From the NCBI GenBank assembly GCA_000702025.1, contig JNKJ01000008.1, forward strand, positions 1-64,000: DNA of 64,000 bases, written 5' to 3'. The stretch comes from Blautia schinkii DSM 10518. Lineage in GTDB: Bacteria; Bacillota; Clostridia; Lachnospirales; Lachnospiraceae. This document shows positions 54,131 to 62,578 of this stretch, in pieces. How positions within the stretch are numbered: the first letter of the stretch is position 1; each line of letters begins with the position of its first letter. A program made the translations under genes and the position numbers. Under the pieces are notes generated by a model, which worked only from the letters and a program-made list of their open reading frames with translations, did no database searches and had not been told where the DNA came from.

Positions 54131-54977
54131 TATCACCCTCCTGTTTCTTGTGGAATTCCGCCAGTCCAGGCGCAATGATCAGTTCCATCGCCAGCTCGGC
54201 AGAAGTCATACAATCTGTATGCAGGCTTGTCTTAAGTTCTTCTGCCAGTGATAAGATATCTGCACGGCCATATGTGTTTGTGCGGATGACCGTCGTTTTA
54301 CCGGGAAGGGGTTTTCCTTCGTTTCCTTTCTCGGTGTCACGTACTCGGATAGTCCGGCTTGCTTCATGGGTGCCGAAACGCAGCCCTTCTTTTGGTTCTC
54401 TGATGATCAGCTTGTCAATCTCACCGTTGAACACACAAATCAGAATCTCATCTGAAAGCTGTTCCATCCGCAGGATGTCTAGATCGGTGCCCTTTGCATC
54501 CTCCGCTGTACTCTCAAGCCCTTTCCAAAGCCGGGTCAGCCGGGAGCGCAGAAGAAAGCCTGTAAGCCTTCTTCTGTCTGAAACAGTTCCTGTTCTCTTG
54601 CAAAAAATCCTCTGCTTCTCATGAATCCGCCGCTCCCTGGGAAGATACCTGTGATTTCTTCCTTCCTCGTGGAAAGCCCCGGCAAAAAACAAGTTCACGC
54701 ACCTTGACTTGGAATCCTGCGCACCGATGCTCAGGGCGCCGTTTACTAACTGTTCTGTCCAGTTTTCATCCACGTAGAAAAAGCGTATGCTTTCTGGGGG
54801 AAGCTGCTTCTCATCTCCTGCAAGCCAGTATAACGGCACTTCCTTTAAAAGCTTTAGCTGAGTGATCCATTCTATAATTTCCGGCGGATATTGGGAATTC
54901 TCTTCTGTATTACCAAATTCCTGCTTCATCACTTGGACCATCTGCGGCAGTCTGAAATTACTTTCCCATCTTTTCAT
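54090..54977 (-). CDS. 295-residue conserved protein of the large cluster
   Basis: An uncharacterised soluble protein. Segments LLKEVPLYWLAGDEKQLPPE, SIRFFYVDENWTEQLVNGAL, LTGFLLRSRLTRLWKGLE and IIREPKEGLRFGTHE match the pattern of a family I remember beside the 423- and 1121-residue families in other phyla. The C-terminal part carries SLAEELKTSLHTDCMTSAELA. There are no catalytic motifs, signal peptide or membrane segments. Its ATG overlaps the stop of the 423-residue gene (ATGA) and its 3' end overlaps the next gene by 41 bases, so these three are coupled. Confidence 0.66.
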   Translation of the reverse strand: MKRWESNFRLPQMVQVMKQEFGNTEENSQYPPEIIEWITQLKLLKEVPLYWLAGDEKQLPPESIRFFYVDENWTEQLVNGALSIGAQDSKSRCVNLFFAGAFHEEGRNHRYLPRERRIHEKQRIFCKRTGTVSDRRRLTGFLLRSRLTRLWKGLESTAEDAKGTDLDILRMEQLSDEILICVFNGEIDKLIIREPKEGLRFGTHEASRTIRVRDTEKGNEGKPLPGKTTVIRTNTYGRADILSLAEELKTSLHTDCMTSAELAMELIIAPGLAEFHKKQEGDNDGFETADHTISD

Positions 54978-56245
54978 GTCTCTTCCTCCGGTATTCCGAT
55001 ATCAGAAATAAGCTCCCTCGCCGCTGTTTCCGCCAATTCAGCAGGATTACAGCAGCCCATCAGGATTCCCTCGAGAAATCCTTCCGCACATCTTTTCCTA
55101 AGTCCTGACTCCACCTGCTTCCGCCATTTTACCATTGCCTGCGCCACCGGTTTATTCTGCACCGTAAGCATTCTTCCAAGCTGCCAGGCCGCACTATAGG
55201 AGGCATCGAAAAGGGCAGTCTTTTTATCGAAGATCAGTGCTCCATCCGCAGTTTTTGGGATACGCTCTTTCATCTCATCCTCCCGGCTGGGAACCGGAAA
55301 GGGTGTGAGTGGTCCGCGGTAAAGAGATATGGTGCTTTCCCCGCTTCGGAACACATGGTGCTTGGGAATATAGCCGTGTGCCAGAAGCTGGTTTTCTCCG
55401 GCAATCCTCATAGAATCACACTTCAGGCCGGACATGAGGGAGATAAATCCTGCCTCTTCCTCTTCTTTAGAAAAAACTGTCCAGTGATACAGCGACACAA
55501 GCCGCACCTTCCGGCAGTCCCCGGGCAGCTTATCTAGATCATCATATCCCAGCATCGATACCAAATGTATGGTGCTCTTAACCGCCTCGGACTTTCCAGA
55601 AGGCACGAATCTCCCTCCGATAATACCGGAAAAATAGCCATCCATTTCCAAGGTATCGTCCGTTTTCTCAAGAAGATTTACAAACTCTCCATGAGTCAGC
55701 AGAGCCCGCTCTCCCTTTCGGGGGGCGATATTTTGGAATAATTTTGTTTCCAGATCTATCACATGGCATAATTCACTGTCCTTCTCCAGATATACAGCCG
55801 GCTGTGCACTGACAGGAAAATAGATTTCTTCCGTTTCATTTCTTTTTAATTCTGCAATGGTGATATCCTTCGCATTGTGTTCCTCATCCGTCACAGTGAT
55901 CAAAGCAAGCCATGGCTCCTGATTCGCCGTCTCATATTCCCATGGAAGCGTTTTCTTTCTCAGTGTAATATGGGGAAGCTGGTTTGAAAAATTCCCGCTG
56001 TCATGATCCCCAGGTGAAACAGAATACACATCCGATAAATCCAGTGTGAAAGCCCGGCCTGCAATCCAGAAGTCTTTCTCCTGTGTAAGGTAGTCTTTTT
56101 GGGTGGTCCCGTCATCGCCGGTAATTTCAATCTGTTGTTCTGCATGTACGGTTATCTTTTTATTCATAACCGGCGGTTCGATTTTTTCAATAAACTGTAT
56201 ACCAAAATCGTTATCCTCTGTCCGAAGTTCAATCAAATGCTCCAT
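54974..56245 (-). CDS. 423-residue conserved protein of the large cluster
   Basis: An uncharacterised protein. The first half is beta-rich (QLPHITLRKKTLPWE, PWLALITVTDEE). The second half holds VRLVSLYHWTVF, SLYRGPLTPFPVP and the conserved run FDASYSAAWQLGRML followed by VAQAMVKWR. I recall these motifs in homologues from Actinobacteria and Cyanobacteria whose function is also unknown. GGAGGA precedes the ATG. The gene starts 17 bases after the 1216-residue gene and is coupled to the next by ATGA overlap. Confidence 0.66.
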   Translation of the reverse strand: MEHLIELRTEDNDFGIQFIEKIEPPVMNKKITVHAEQQIEITGDDGTTQKDYLTQEKDFWIAGRAFTLDLSDVYSVSPGDHDSGNFSNQLPHITLRKKTLPWEYETANQEPWLALITVTDEEHNAKDITIAELKRNETEEIYFPVSAQPAVYLEKDSELCHVIDLETKLFQNIAPRKGERALLTHGEFVNLLEKTDDTLEMDGYFSGIIGGRFVPSGKSEAVKSTIHLVSMLGYDDLDKLPGDCRKVRLVSLYHWTVFSKEEEEAGFISLMSGLKCDSMRIAGENQLLAHGYIPKHHVFRSGESTISLYRGPLTPFPVPSREDEMKERIPKTADGALIFDKKTALFDASYSAAWQLGRMLTVQNKPVAQAMVKWRKQVESGLRKRCAEGFLEGILMGCCNPAELAETAARELISDIGIPEEET

Positions 56246-56262
56246 CCGCCATTCCTCCGTTT

Positions 56263-59200
56263 CTATGCCAGGAAAAATTCTTCCTCAAATAAACTCTCTG
56301 CATTTGCCGCCATCATAGTCAAATCCGGTGAAAAATCAAATGTAAATCCTTCTTTCTCCATTTCCCGGGCAAAAGCTCCTACCTTACCTGTGATTTCCTC
56401 TGCTGTATCCCGAAATACCCGGAACCGGGAGTCAATTCCCTTAATCTCAGGGACAAGAACATCTGTTTCGGTGAAGTCTTTTGTGATTTTTTCATACTCC
56501 GAGAGAATATCCAACGTAAGGAAATAATCTTCCGGAAAACAGCGGAATACCTTGGAGGGGAATCTTATGGATACGCCTGTTAAAGTATCCCTTATAAGCT
56601 CCTCTTCTCCATCCCATTGTTTCGGCTTTTCCTTTGCCCACAGAGCTTTCGGTACATTTTGAGTGATTTTTTCCGTCACACAGTCAGACAGTATGTCCCT
56701 TGTATCCGTCAGAACGTGGATTTCCAGTGATGATACAAGCGTTACCCTGCCCATAGGCAGAACTCCCAGGGAGCTATTCCGGTCCTCTTCCCATAATATA
56801 CCGTTTACCAGGGTACTGGTTTCGGGTATCAGTGATTCCACTGTAAGCCTTGTGCAATCGGCGTGAAGGACCACAATTTCCTTTTCAAGGCCCTGCTCGG
56901 TCACCGTGATTGTCCCTGTCTGTCCCTCTGCGGCTTGAATAGAGACAATATCACCATCTCCGCCGTTGCCGCCAGGCTTATTGAGAAAGGAATGCTTGAA
57001 TTCATCCCAGCCAATATTTTTTTCCGGTTGTACCTGGTCGCCAAAGGCAATCGTAAAGGAAATGACCCACCATTTGATTCTGGCAGTTCCGCTGAATTCA
57101 GGTCCCCGGATTTTAAGGTCTACCGACATTTCCAGGGTGAAGGTGGTGGAAAACAGCCAGAAATCAAGGGTTATGGAAGCACCCAGGCTTACGCCCACAC
57201 TAAAATCATAATAGAAAGGCTTCCAGCCGATTTCAATATCTGCATATGCAGTAAACCATGCCCGCAGCGGCCCCTGCTGAAAAACTGCTTCCAGCTTTCC
57301 CCCTGCACACAGCATGGACGGCGTCAGTGCAAAGTACAATTCTCCCTGCATCATCAGCTGCGGTGTTACACGCCAGAAAAAGCCAAGGCGGGGTACATCC
57401 GGATAATGCTCCGGCTTCTGGTATCCATCCCGGTAACCTCCAAGGGTGATCACAAAATCCCCTTTATAGACGCCGCCAAACCACATATAGAACGCAAATC
57501 CACCTGTGAGCTGGCAGTTCCTGGACAGTATATAGGAATCCTTTGTAAGCTGTGCTTCCACCGAGAATAAGCCTTGCTCCGGCAGTAATGCAGCCTTCAG
57601 CGCCAATGTGGCCTTTGCGATAGGATTCTTCTTGGTCATTGGAGGAACGGTGAGTTCTGACAGTCCCAGAAGCCCGATTTCCAGATGCTCTCCAAAAGAT
57701 ACGGTCAGCAGTGCAAAAGAAACAGCAATGCCAAAGGAATGGAAGCTGATTCCCGCTGCCAGAAAATTCTGTCCCGGCATAGCGGATATTTTATTCCTCA
57801 TACCCTCCAAAAGGCGGTCAATCGTAAAATCCGGCCTCATTGCGGCAGCAACAAGGGGATATTCTTCAACCTCGGTAATTCCTGGAAGCTGCAGATATTT
57901 GTTCAGTCCAAATCCTAATGCCAGTCCGGTAATGGAAAACGCCGGAGGACCTCCTATGTTTGCCCGCAGGATTCCGTAGGCAAGGAAGGAACCTTCTGAA
58001 TAAGAGCCGGCTGCCACAATGGAGATTCCCTTCACATCAACAGACAGTGCACCGTCATAGGTCTCCCCCTGGGGGCCGTTCAAATGCCGGAACCCTCCGC
58101 TGACGTGTAAATATGGATTCCCATAAGCAATACATAATCCGGCCAGTCCAAAGGATAACTGAAGCTTCTCTGACAATGTTACGGATATGGCCAAGCCCTC
58201 TGCTGTCACCTGAAATCCACTGACAGCCAGCCCCGCATCAAAAGCTAAGGTTATGCTTTTTCCGTCAGAACCAAATCCGAGCCTGTGAATTGTAAAAACG
58301 GAAAAGCTCTGCTCAAGCTGAAACCAGAGAAGCTTTAATCCGCTGTCTGTCCCTTCCTTTGTAATATCCATCCGGGCAGGATTTTTTCCGGCAAGCCTCA
58401 ATTCTAACTGTTTCCCTGCAAATTGCAGCCTTAAGACAGTACCCTCGTTAGCAGATACAAGATGGATATCACGAATGGAGACATCATCAAGCAGATGCAT
58501 ATCTTTTCCTGCCACCGGCAGATTTGCCAGGGAAATCTCGTATTCGCTCTTTAACTCCAGATGATATGATTTCGTTGCCATGAACGCAAAATCACATGTC
58601 AGCTTTCCGATTTCCATAAGTGCTGAAAACTGCCTTGTTCCTAAATCAAAAGAAACCATTGCACCGACAAAGTTTAAAGAAGGCAAAGGAAACGCGACTG
58701 CCGGAAATCCTAGAAATGCACATATTTTCTGAAATAACTGACCTAAATCCAAAGGATTTTCTGCTGTATTGGCGAGGTAACAGCGGAATACCCATCCTGT
58801 CTTTGTCCGGTAAGCGGCAGATAACTTCAGAAGCCATTCATCCAATTGAAAATCCCCTGCGATAAACACCGAGCTATCCGAAGTTATCTTTGTAAATCCT
58901 ACTGTTATGTTTGTAATATGTATATCCGGCGTCTGTGAAAGCTGCCAGACATTTTTATTTGACACAACCACTCCAAAGGACAATACTTGCTTAAAGTCCC
59001 CGGACACCGACAGTTCGATGCTCTCACATTCGAAATCTGTAAGGCTGCTTAAGCTTTGGGGCAGATTGAGATCATTGATTCCCACGATTCTTCCCAATTC
59101 ATTCACAGAAGGAATACGGAGGCTGCTTCTCTTATCCTTTGCGGTGGAAAGTCTAAGCTCAGAGCCGTCGTACCGGATGACAAAAGGTATTTCCAGGCTC

Positions 59201-59913
59201 CATATTTTCAGATTTCCTTCAAAGGAAAAAGCACATCTGTTGCCAAACTTTTCTATGAGAAAAGAGCCGACTCCAAGGGAAACCTCATTGCCGCCCTCAA
59301 ATATGCCGGACAGGTCCATCTTAAGACTTGTCTCAAAATAAAGAGAGAAATAATTTTCTGTGTTTATATTATAGAAGGTATCCTCTTCCAATGGATTCAT
59401 CAGAGCCAGGTTCGTTTCTGTATAAGGAAGTTCATATGTAAACTGTAAATTAGAAACGGAGCCGGCATCTCCAAAAATCTCCGGGGAAACCGGTAATTCC
59501 AAAAAAGATAGGCTGCATGCAAGCAGAGCGGCAAAGCTTACGGATTCCTTAGCATAAAATGTAACCCTCCACCACTCATCTTCCCGGTAACACTGGCAGC
59601 CCAAAGTAATCCCGGATACCGGGAGCAGATATTGATCCTTCATCTCCACCAGCAGGAGCTGTTCCGGTGTTTCCGAAAACGCCATTTCCACGCTGCAGGC
59701 GGTGCCGTCCGGAAGTATCCCATTTCCTGACAGTCTGAATATTTGACCGTCCATCACATGTCTCACCCCTGCCAGTTCAAATGCAGTCTGCCCGCTCATG
59801 TGATGATAGAACAGTTTTATAATGTAGGAAACACCCACTGTCTCATCACTAAAAACAAGGCGGCCGCCCCTCGTATTTCCGGCTACTGTCTCAGCAATCT
59901 TCCTTATATCCAT
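56263..59913 (-). CDS. 1216-residue DUF6603-like beta-rich protein
   Basis: The largest protein of the window, rich in alternating short strands throughout. The middle part (residues about 560-900) has the glycine-patterned segments ITGLALGFGLNKYLQLPGI, VSFALLTVSFGEHLEIGLLG and CQLTGGFAFYMWFGG, which I associate with DUF6603. This resembles a long beta-helix or barrel-like scaffold. There are no signal peptide, membrane anchor or enzyme motifs. The start has GGAAGGAA about 11 bases upstream. It lies 32 bases after the metallo-beta-lactamase gene in the same operon. Confidence 0.7.
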   Translation of the reverse strand: MDIRKIAETVAGNTRGGRLVFSDETVGVSYIIKLFYHHMSGQTAFELAGVRHVMDGQIFRLSGNGILPDGTACSVEMAFSETPEQLLLVEMKDQYLLPVSGITLGCQCYREDEWWRVTFYAKESVSFAALLACSLSFLELPVSPEIFGDAGSVSNLQFTYELPYTETNLALMNPLEEDTFYNINTENYFSLYFETSLKMDLSGIFEGGNEVSLGVGSFLIEKFGNRCAFSFEGNLKIWSLEIPFVIRYDGSELRLSTAKDKRSSLRIPSVNELGRIVGINDLNLPQSLSSLTDFECESIELSVSGDFKQVLSFGVVVSNKNVWQLSQTPDIHITNITVGFTKITSDSSVFIAGDFQLDEWLLKLSAAYRTKTGWVFRCYLANTAENPLDLGQLFQKICAFLGFPAVAFPLPSLNFVGAMVSFDLGTRQFSALMEIGKLTCDFAFMATKSYHLELKSEYEISLANLPVAGKDMHLLDDVSIRDIHLVSANEGTVLRLQFAGKQLELRLAGKNPARMDITKEGTDSGLKLLWFQLEQSFSVFTIHRLGFGSDGKSITLAFDAGLAVSGFQVTAEGLAISVTLSEKLQLSFGLAGLCIAYGNPYLHVSGGFRHLNGPQGETYDGALSVDVKGISIVAAGSYSEGSFLAYGILRANIGGPPAFSITGLALGFGLNKYLQLPGITEVEEYPLVAAAMRPDFTIDRLLEGMRNKISAMPGQNFLAAGISFHSFGIAVSFALLTVSFGEHLEIGLLGLSELTVPPMTKKNPIAKATLALKAALLPEQGLFSVEAQLTKDSYILSRNCQLTGGFAFYMWFGGVYKGDFVITLGGYRDGYQKPEHYPDVPRLGFFWRVTPQLMMQGELYFALTPSMLCAGGKLEAVFQQGPLRAWFTAYADIEIGWKPFYYDFSVGVSLGASITLDFWLFSTTFTLEMSVDLKIRGPEFSGTARIKWWVISFTIAFGDQVQPEKNIGWDEFKHSFLNKPGGNGGDGDIVSIQAAEGQTGTITVTEQGLEKEIVVLHADCTRLTVESLIPETSTLVNGILWEEDRNSSLGVLPMGRVTLVSSLEIHVLTDTRDILSDCVTEKITQNVPKALWAKEKPKQWDGEEELIRDTLTGVSIRFPSKVFRCFPEDYFLTLDILSEYEKITKDFTETDVLVPEIKGIDSRFRVFRDTAEEITGKVGAFAREMEKEGFTFDFSPDLTMMAANAESLFEEEFFLA

Positions 59914-59945
59914 ATTCTCACGATTCCTTCCCGGCTGTTCCTGTC

Positions 59946-61319
59946 CTAATTTACAAAGAAAAAATTAAATCCTGCGGCAGCAGCTAATTGTAGCTGTATT
60001 TCATTCTGTTGGATATATCCGGCTGCCCGGTATTCTCCTACATAGACCAGGTTTGGATGTCCGTGATAAATGCCATCCGCAGAATAGAGTGCAGTAGCTC
60101 CCTGTGCAGCCACAGGAATGTACTGATTCGCCCCAAGCTGGGTAGCCGGAGCATAATGATAATTCCCACCGTGGTGACATGCCTGCAGAACGTCATATCC
60201 GGCACCACCATTTGTCCGTTCATTTAAAGGTATGCCCTCATATGTGGAATCACCAACAACAAATACCTGATTTCCGCCCACCGTAATCAATTTTATATAC
60301 AGTCCCCGATGATGAGGATGTATGCCGCCAGGCAGAGCAATCTTTCCCACCTGCACATTTACATTGTTGTTGACGTTTACCAATCCATATGCGATTGCCG
60401 CTGCTCCTGCATGGAAGTTCTGAGCCGGTACAGCGTTCTGTATTTGTTGGAATACGGGTGTACCGCTTGCCGGCACATACCACTCCGTATTATTGCATAT
60501 GGTATTCAAAACCGCGGCTGTCACCTGTGCTAAAGCGTTACAATGGTCTTGATGCCAATGTGAAATAAAAATGGTCTGTTGATTAGCAGGGCCAATTGCA
60601 TTTAAATCCGCAAGAATTGTGTTATAAGACAGTAAGGCAGAGGGATACTGGGCCGCCAGATTTGGATTTTGTGATACTCTTGTTCCAAGGTCAAAGAATG
60701 CCTCCAATTGCCCTGCCTGCTCAATTCTTACACATAATGCGGCTCCCACATAGAGAAACTGTACCTCATCAATCTGTGTGTGGGCACCGATTGCACCAAC
60801 CATTGTCCCCTCGTCTGCACTCCCTGTCCAACTGTCCTCCGGAATGTAAGGAACATATAGTTTTTTTAACAGACTGGCCTGTTCTGACGGAAGCATTTCC
60901 AAAACGCCATAGGAATTGATTTCCGGATCTGAAACCATTCCCCATTCATAGATTGCACATTCATGTTCATGAACACCTAATTCCCCGCGGACATTTGAGA
61001 TACGGAGCAGATACCAGTTTTCATAGCGATATCTCATAAATTCAAGGCTTTCAAAATAAACGGTCACTGCCCCAAAACCTGTCATACCCAAATAACGGCA
61101 TTTTACTCTCTCGAAGCGCTCATCTCCTACACCAAACTCCTGAAACATCTGAAAAACTTCGTACTGCTCCCGTGATGCTTTAAGTGTTTCGTTCATCCCG
61201 CCGTCAAGAAAACAGGAGAGCCTATTTTTCTCCACTAGCTGAAATTCCAATCCCGTCCTTCTTTTACCCTCAGTCTCCTGTACCTCTCTGGATAAAACCG
61301 CATAATATTCAATAATCAT
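59946..61319 (-). CDS. ComEC-type metallo-beta-lactamase fold hydrolase
   Basis: A 457-residue soluble protein. Residues 1-165 are a domain I do not recognise. Residues about 185-457 form an MBL fold: SHWHQDH at 253-259 (HxHxDH), GD at 356-357, HHGG at 382-385 and a late SADGIYHGHPN with HP at 421-422. The SxHxDH...GD...HHG...HP order is that of ComEC/Rec2-related MBL domains, predicted phosphodiesterases or nucleases. CAGGAG precedes the ATG, which overlaps the stop of the 71-residue gene. It is the only clear enzyme in the cluster. Confidence 0.82.
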   Translation of the reverse strand: MIIEYYAVLSREVQETEGKRRTGLEFQLVEKNRLSCFLDGGMNETLKASREQYEVFQMFQEFGVGDERFERVKCRYLGMTGFGAVTVYFESLEFMRYRYENWYLLRISNVRGELGVHEHECAIYEWGMVSDPEINSYGVLEMLPSEQASLLKKLYVPYIPEDSWTGSADEGTMVGAIGAHTQIDEVQFLYVGAALCVRIEQAGQLEAFFDLGTRVSQNPNLAAQYPSALLSYNTILADLNAIGPANQQTIFISHWHQDHCNALAQVTAAVLNTICNNTEWYVPASGTPVFQQIQNAVPAQNFHAGAAAIAYGLVNVNNNVNVQVGKIALPGGIHPHHRGLYIKLITVGGNQVFVVGDSTYEGIPLNERTNGGAGYDVLQACHHGGNYHYAPATQLGANQYIPVAAQGATALYSADGIYHGHPNLVYVGEYRAAGYIQQNEIQLQLAAAAGFNFFFVN

Positions 61320-61531
61320 AGAATACTCCTGTCTCCCGGGCTTTGCCTACAGGTTTGTATGTGTGTATCTTCTTGACTTGCTGGCTTTGCCTGCAGGTCT
61401 GCATCTGCACTCTTTTGTCTCGGTGGCTTAACCGGGGGCATTGCCGGATGTGCTTTTGTTGGAGGAAGACTTTGCAGCCCTTCTTCTTTTTCTTTGCTCT
61501 CTTTGCTATGCATAATTTTTTTATTTTTCAC
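61316..61531 (-). CDS. 71-residue proline/lysine-rich small protein
   Basis: A short hydrophilic protein, Lys/Glu-rich at first (HSKESKEKEEG), then Pro-rich (PPTKAHPAMPPVKPPRQK), predicted to be disordered. A GTG start at 61531 has a consensus AAGGAGG 6 bases upstream. The stop overlaps the start of the metallo-beta-lactamase gene (ATGA), so it is very probably translated and coupled. It may be an accessory or linker for that enzyme; no homologue is recognised. Confidence 0.65.
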   Translation of the reverse strand: MKNKKIMHSKESKEKEEGLQSLPPTKAHPAMPPVKPPRQKSADADLQAKPASQEDTHIQTCRQSPGDRSIL

Positions 61532-61596
61532 TGTCTGCCTCCTTAAATTAATACTTCCTGTTTTCCTTCCACCCTGCCATTGTTTCTCCCGGACTA

Positions 61597-62082
61597 TTAA
61601 AAATTATTCTCAAAATATGCTTCCGCTTTTTTATCCGCTTTCTTCATTAAATCATCCCGCTCAATCAGAGTATCTTCCTTTAAGCTGCTGTTTTCAATCT
61701 TTGTAAATTCGTCCTTAAAGGAAAAGAGCAGATTATTAATATCCTCCTCAGTTAATTCTCCGGAAGCCACTTTGAACCAATTAAACTCCATCCTGTTATA
61801 CATAATCTTTAGTCCCTCTGCAAAGGGCACGAGGATTTTTAGCCTTTGACTATAGGGAAGAAAACCTTTGACTGCCGCAAGTACCTGTGACACAGCGATG
61901 ATCACTGCCCAAACATATGAAAATTCCTGCCAGACTGCCCAGGCGGCAATACTCGTAGATGAAGTTACCGCGCTAAAAATATTAATCCTTTTTTCCCATC
62001 TATAAGAATCATCTGCGTATAGCTCCAGATAAAAAATCCATGCCTTTACCTGTACCATATATTTCCAGTATTTTTCCTGCAT
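61597..62082 (-). CDS. SLATT-like two-transmembrane protein
   Basis: A 161-residue protein with an N-terminal amphipathic helix (residues 5-30) and two closely spaced transmembrane segments (about 33-51 and 55-73). A long charged helical tail follows (FAEGLKIMYNRMEFNWFKV, then LTEEDINNLLFSFKDE). This layout resembles SLATT (SMODS and SLOG associating 2TM effector) domains, proposed pore-forming effectors in nucleotide-signal conflict systems. The likeness is architectural, not a search result. ATG 62082 has AAGGGGAAGAG upstream. First gene of the 15.4 kb cluster. Confidence 0.62.
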   Translation of the reverse strand: MQEKYWKYMVQVKAWIFYLELYADDSYRWEKRINIFSAVTSSTSIAAWAVWQEFSYVWAVIIAVSQVLAAVKGFLPYSQRLKILVPFAEGLKIMYNRMEFNWFKVASGELTEEDINNLLFSFKDEFTKIENSSLKEDTLIERDDLMKKADKKAEAYFENNF

Positions 62083-62108
62083 TTCTCTTCCCCTTATCTG
62101 TTTAAAAC

Positions 62109-62158
62109 AAAACAGACATCTCATGACAACGCAATACGCAATGAGAATGTCTGTTTTT
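62109..62158 (-). terminator. Terminator-like hairpin in the leader of the large cluster
   Basis: On the minus strand AAAACAGACATTCTCAT pairs with ATGAGATGTCTGTTTT, followed by GTTTTAAA and then, about 10 bases later, the ribosome binding site of the first gene. A hairpin with a T-rich tail between the presumed promoter and the first start codon could be an attenuator. A simple barrier to upstream transcription is the alternative. Confidence 0.65.
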
Positions 62159-62276
62159 AGTGATTTTCTATACAATTGTATGTACAAAAGTGGGACGAAA
62201 TAAAAATAATTTAAATTCCATCTGATTTCTATATGCTTATCTTGTATTAAATAAAAGTACCTCGATATAGTTTGAT

Positions 62277-62285
62277 ATTATAGCA
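62277..62285 (-). promoter_or_regulatory. Extended -10 candidate promoter of the large cluster
   Basis: On the minus strand ATGCTATAAT contains TGnTATAAT; no good -35 element is seen at 17 bases. It would give a leader of about 190 bases. Confidence 0.4.
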
Positions 62286-62578
62286 TATATTAATATAGAT
62301 GAGTTGTATCTTTCGCATAATGCGTTAAAAATTTCTTGTTGATTTGAATATAACAAGCTTTTTGATTTTATAAAAAGCTCCCTGCCAGACAGATAAGTGT
62401 TAATGTTTCTTCTATCTATCGGCTAGGAAGCCAGTTTATCTATATCAGTAAGCCAGTTTTACGCCTACCATTACAGCATATTAATTTAGTATCTTCCTGA
62501 TACAATATTAAATTCAAGGGGAAGATACGTCAGTCAATTGGAGGATGTTTTTAGTGAATATTTCTATCCTTGTTTCAA

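Larger units (their letters stand above)
62083..62578. other. Leader and upstream region of the large cluster
   Basis: About 500 bases without a convincing gene. It holds the leader hairpin at 62109-62158, a promoter-like element near 62277, the AT hairpin AGCTTTTT...AAAAAGCT (62356-62379) that may end the methyltransferase transcript, two AAGCCAGTTT copies near 62429 and 62452, and an inverted repeat GTATCTTCC (62489) / GGAAGATAC (62520). Confidence 0.5.

Noticed and set aside
46682..62082. Extracellular contractile injection system or phage tail
   Set aside because: No sheath, tube, baseplate wedge, spike or AAA remodelling ATPase is encoded in the cluster, so this label is not supported.
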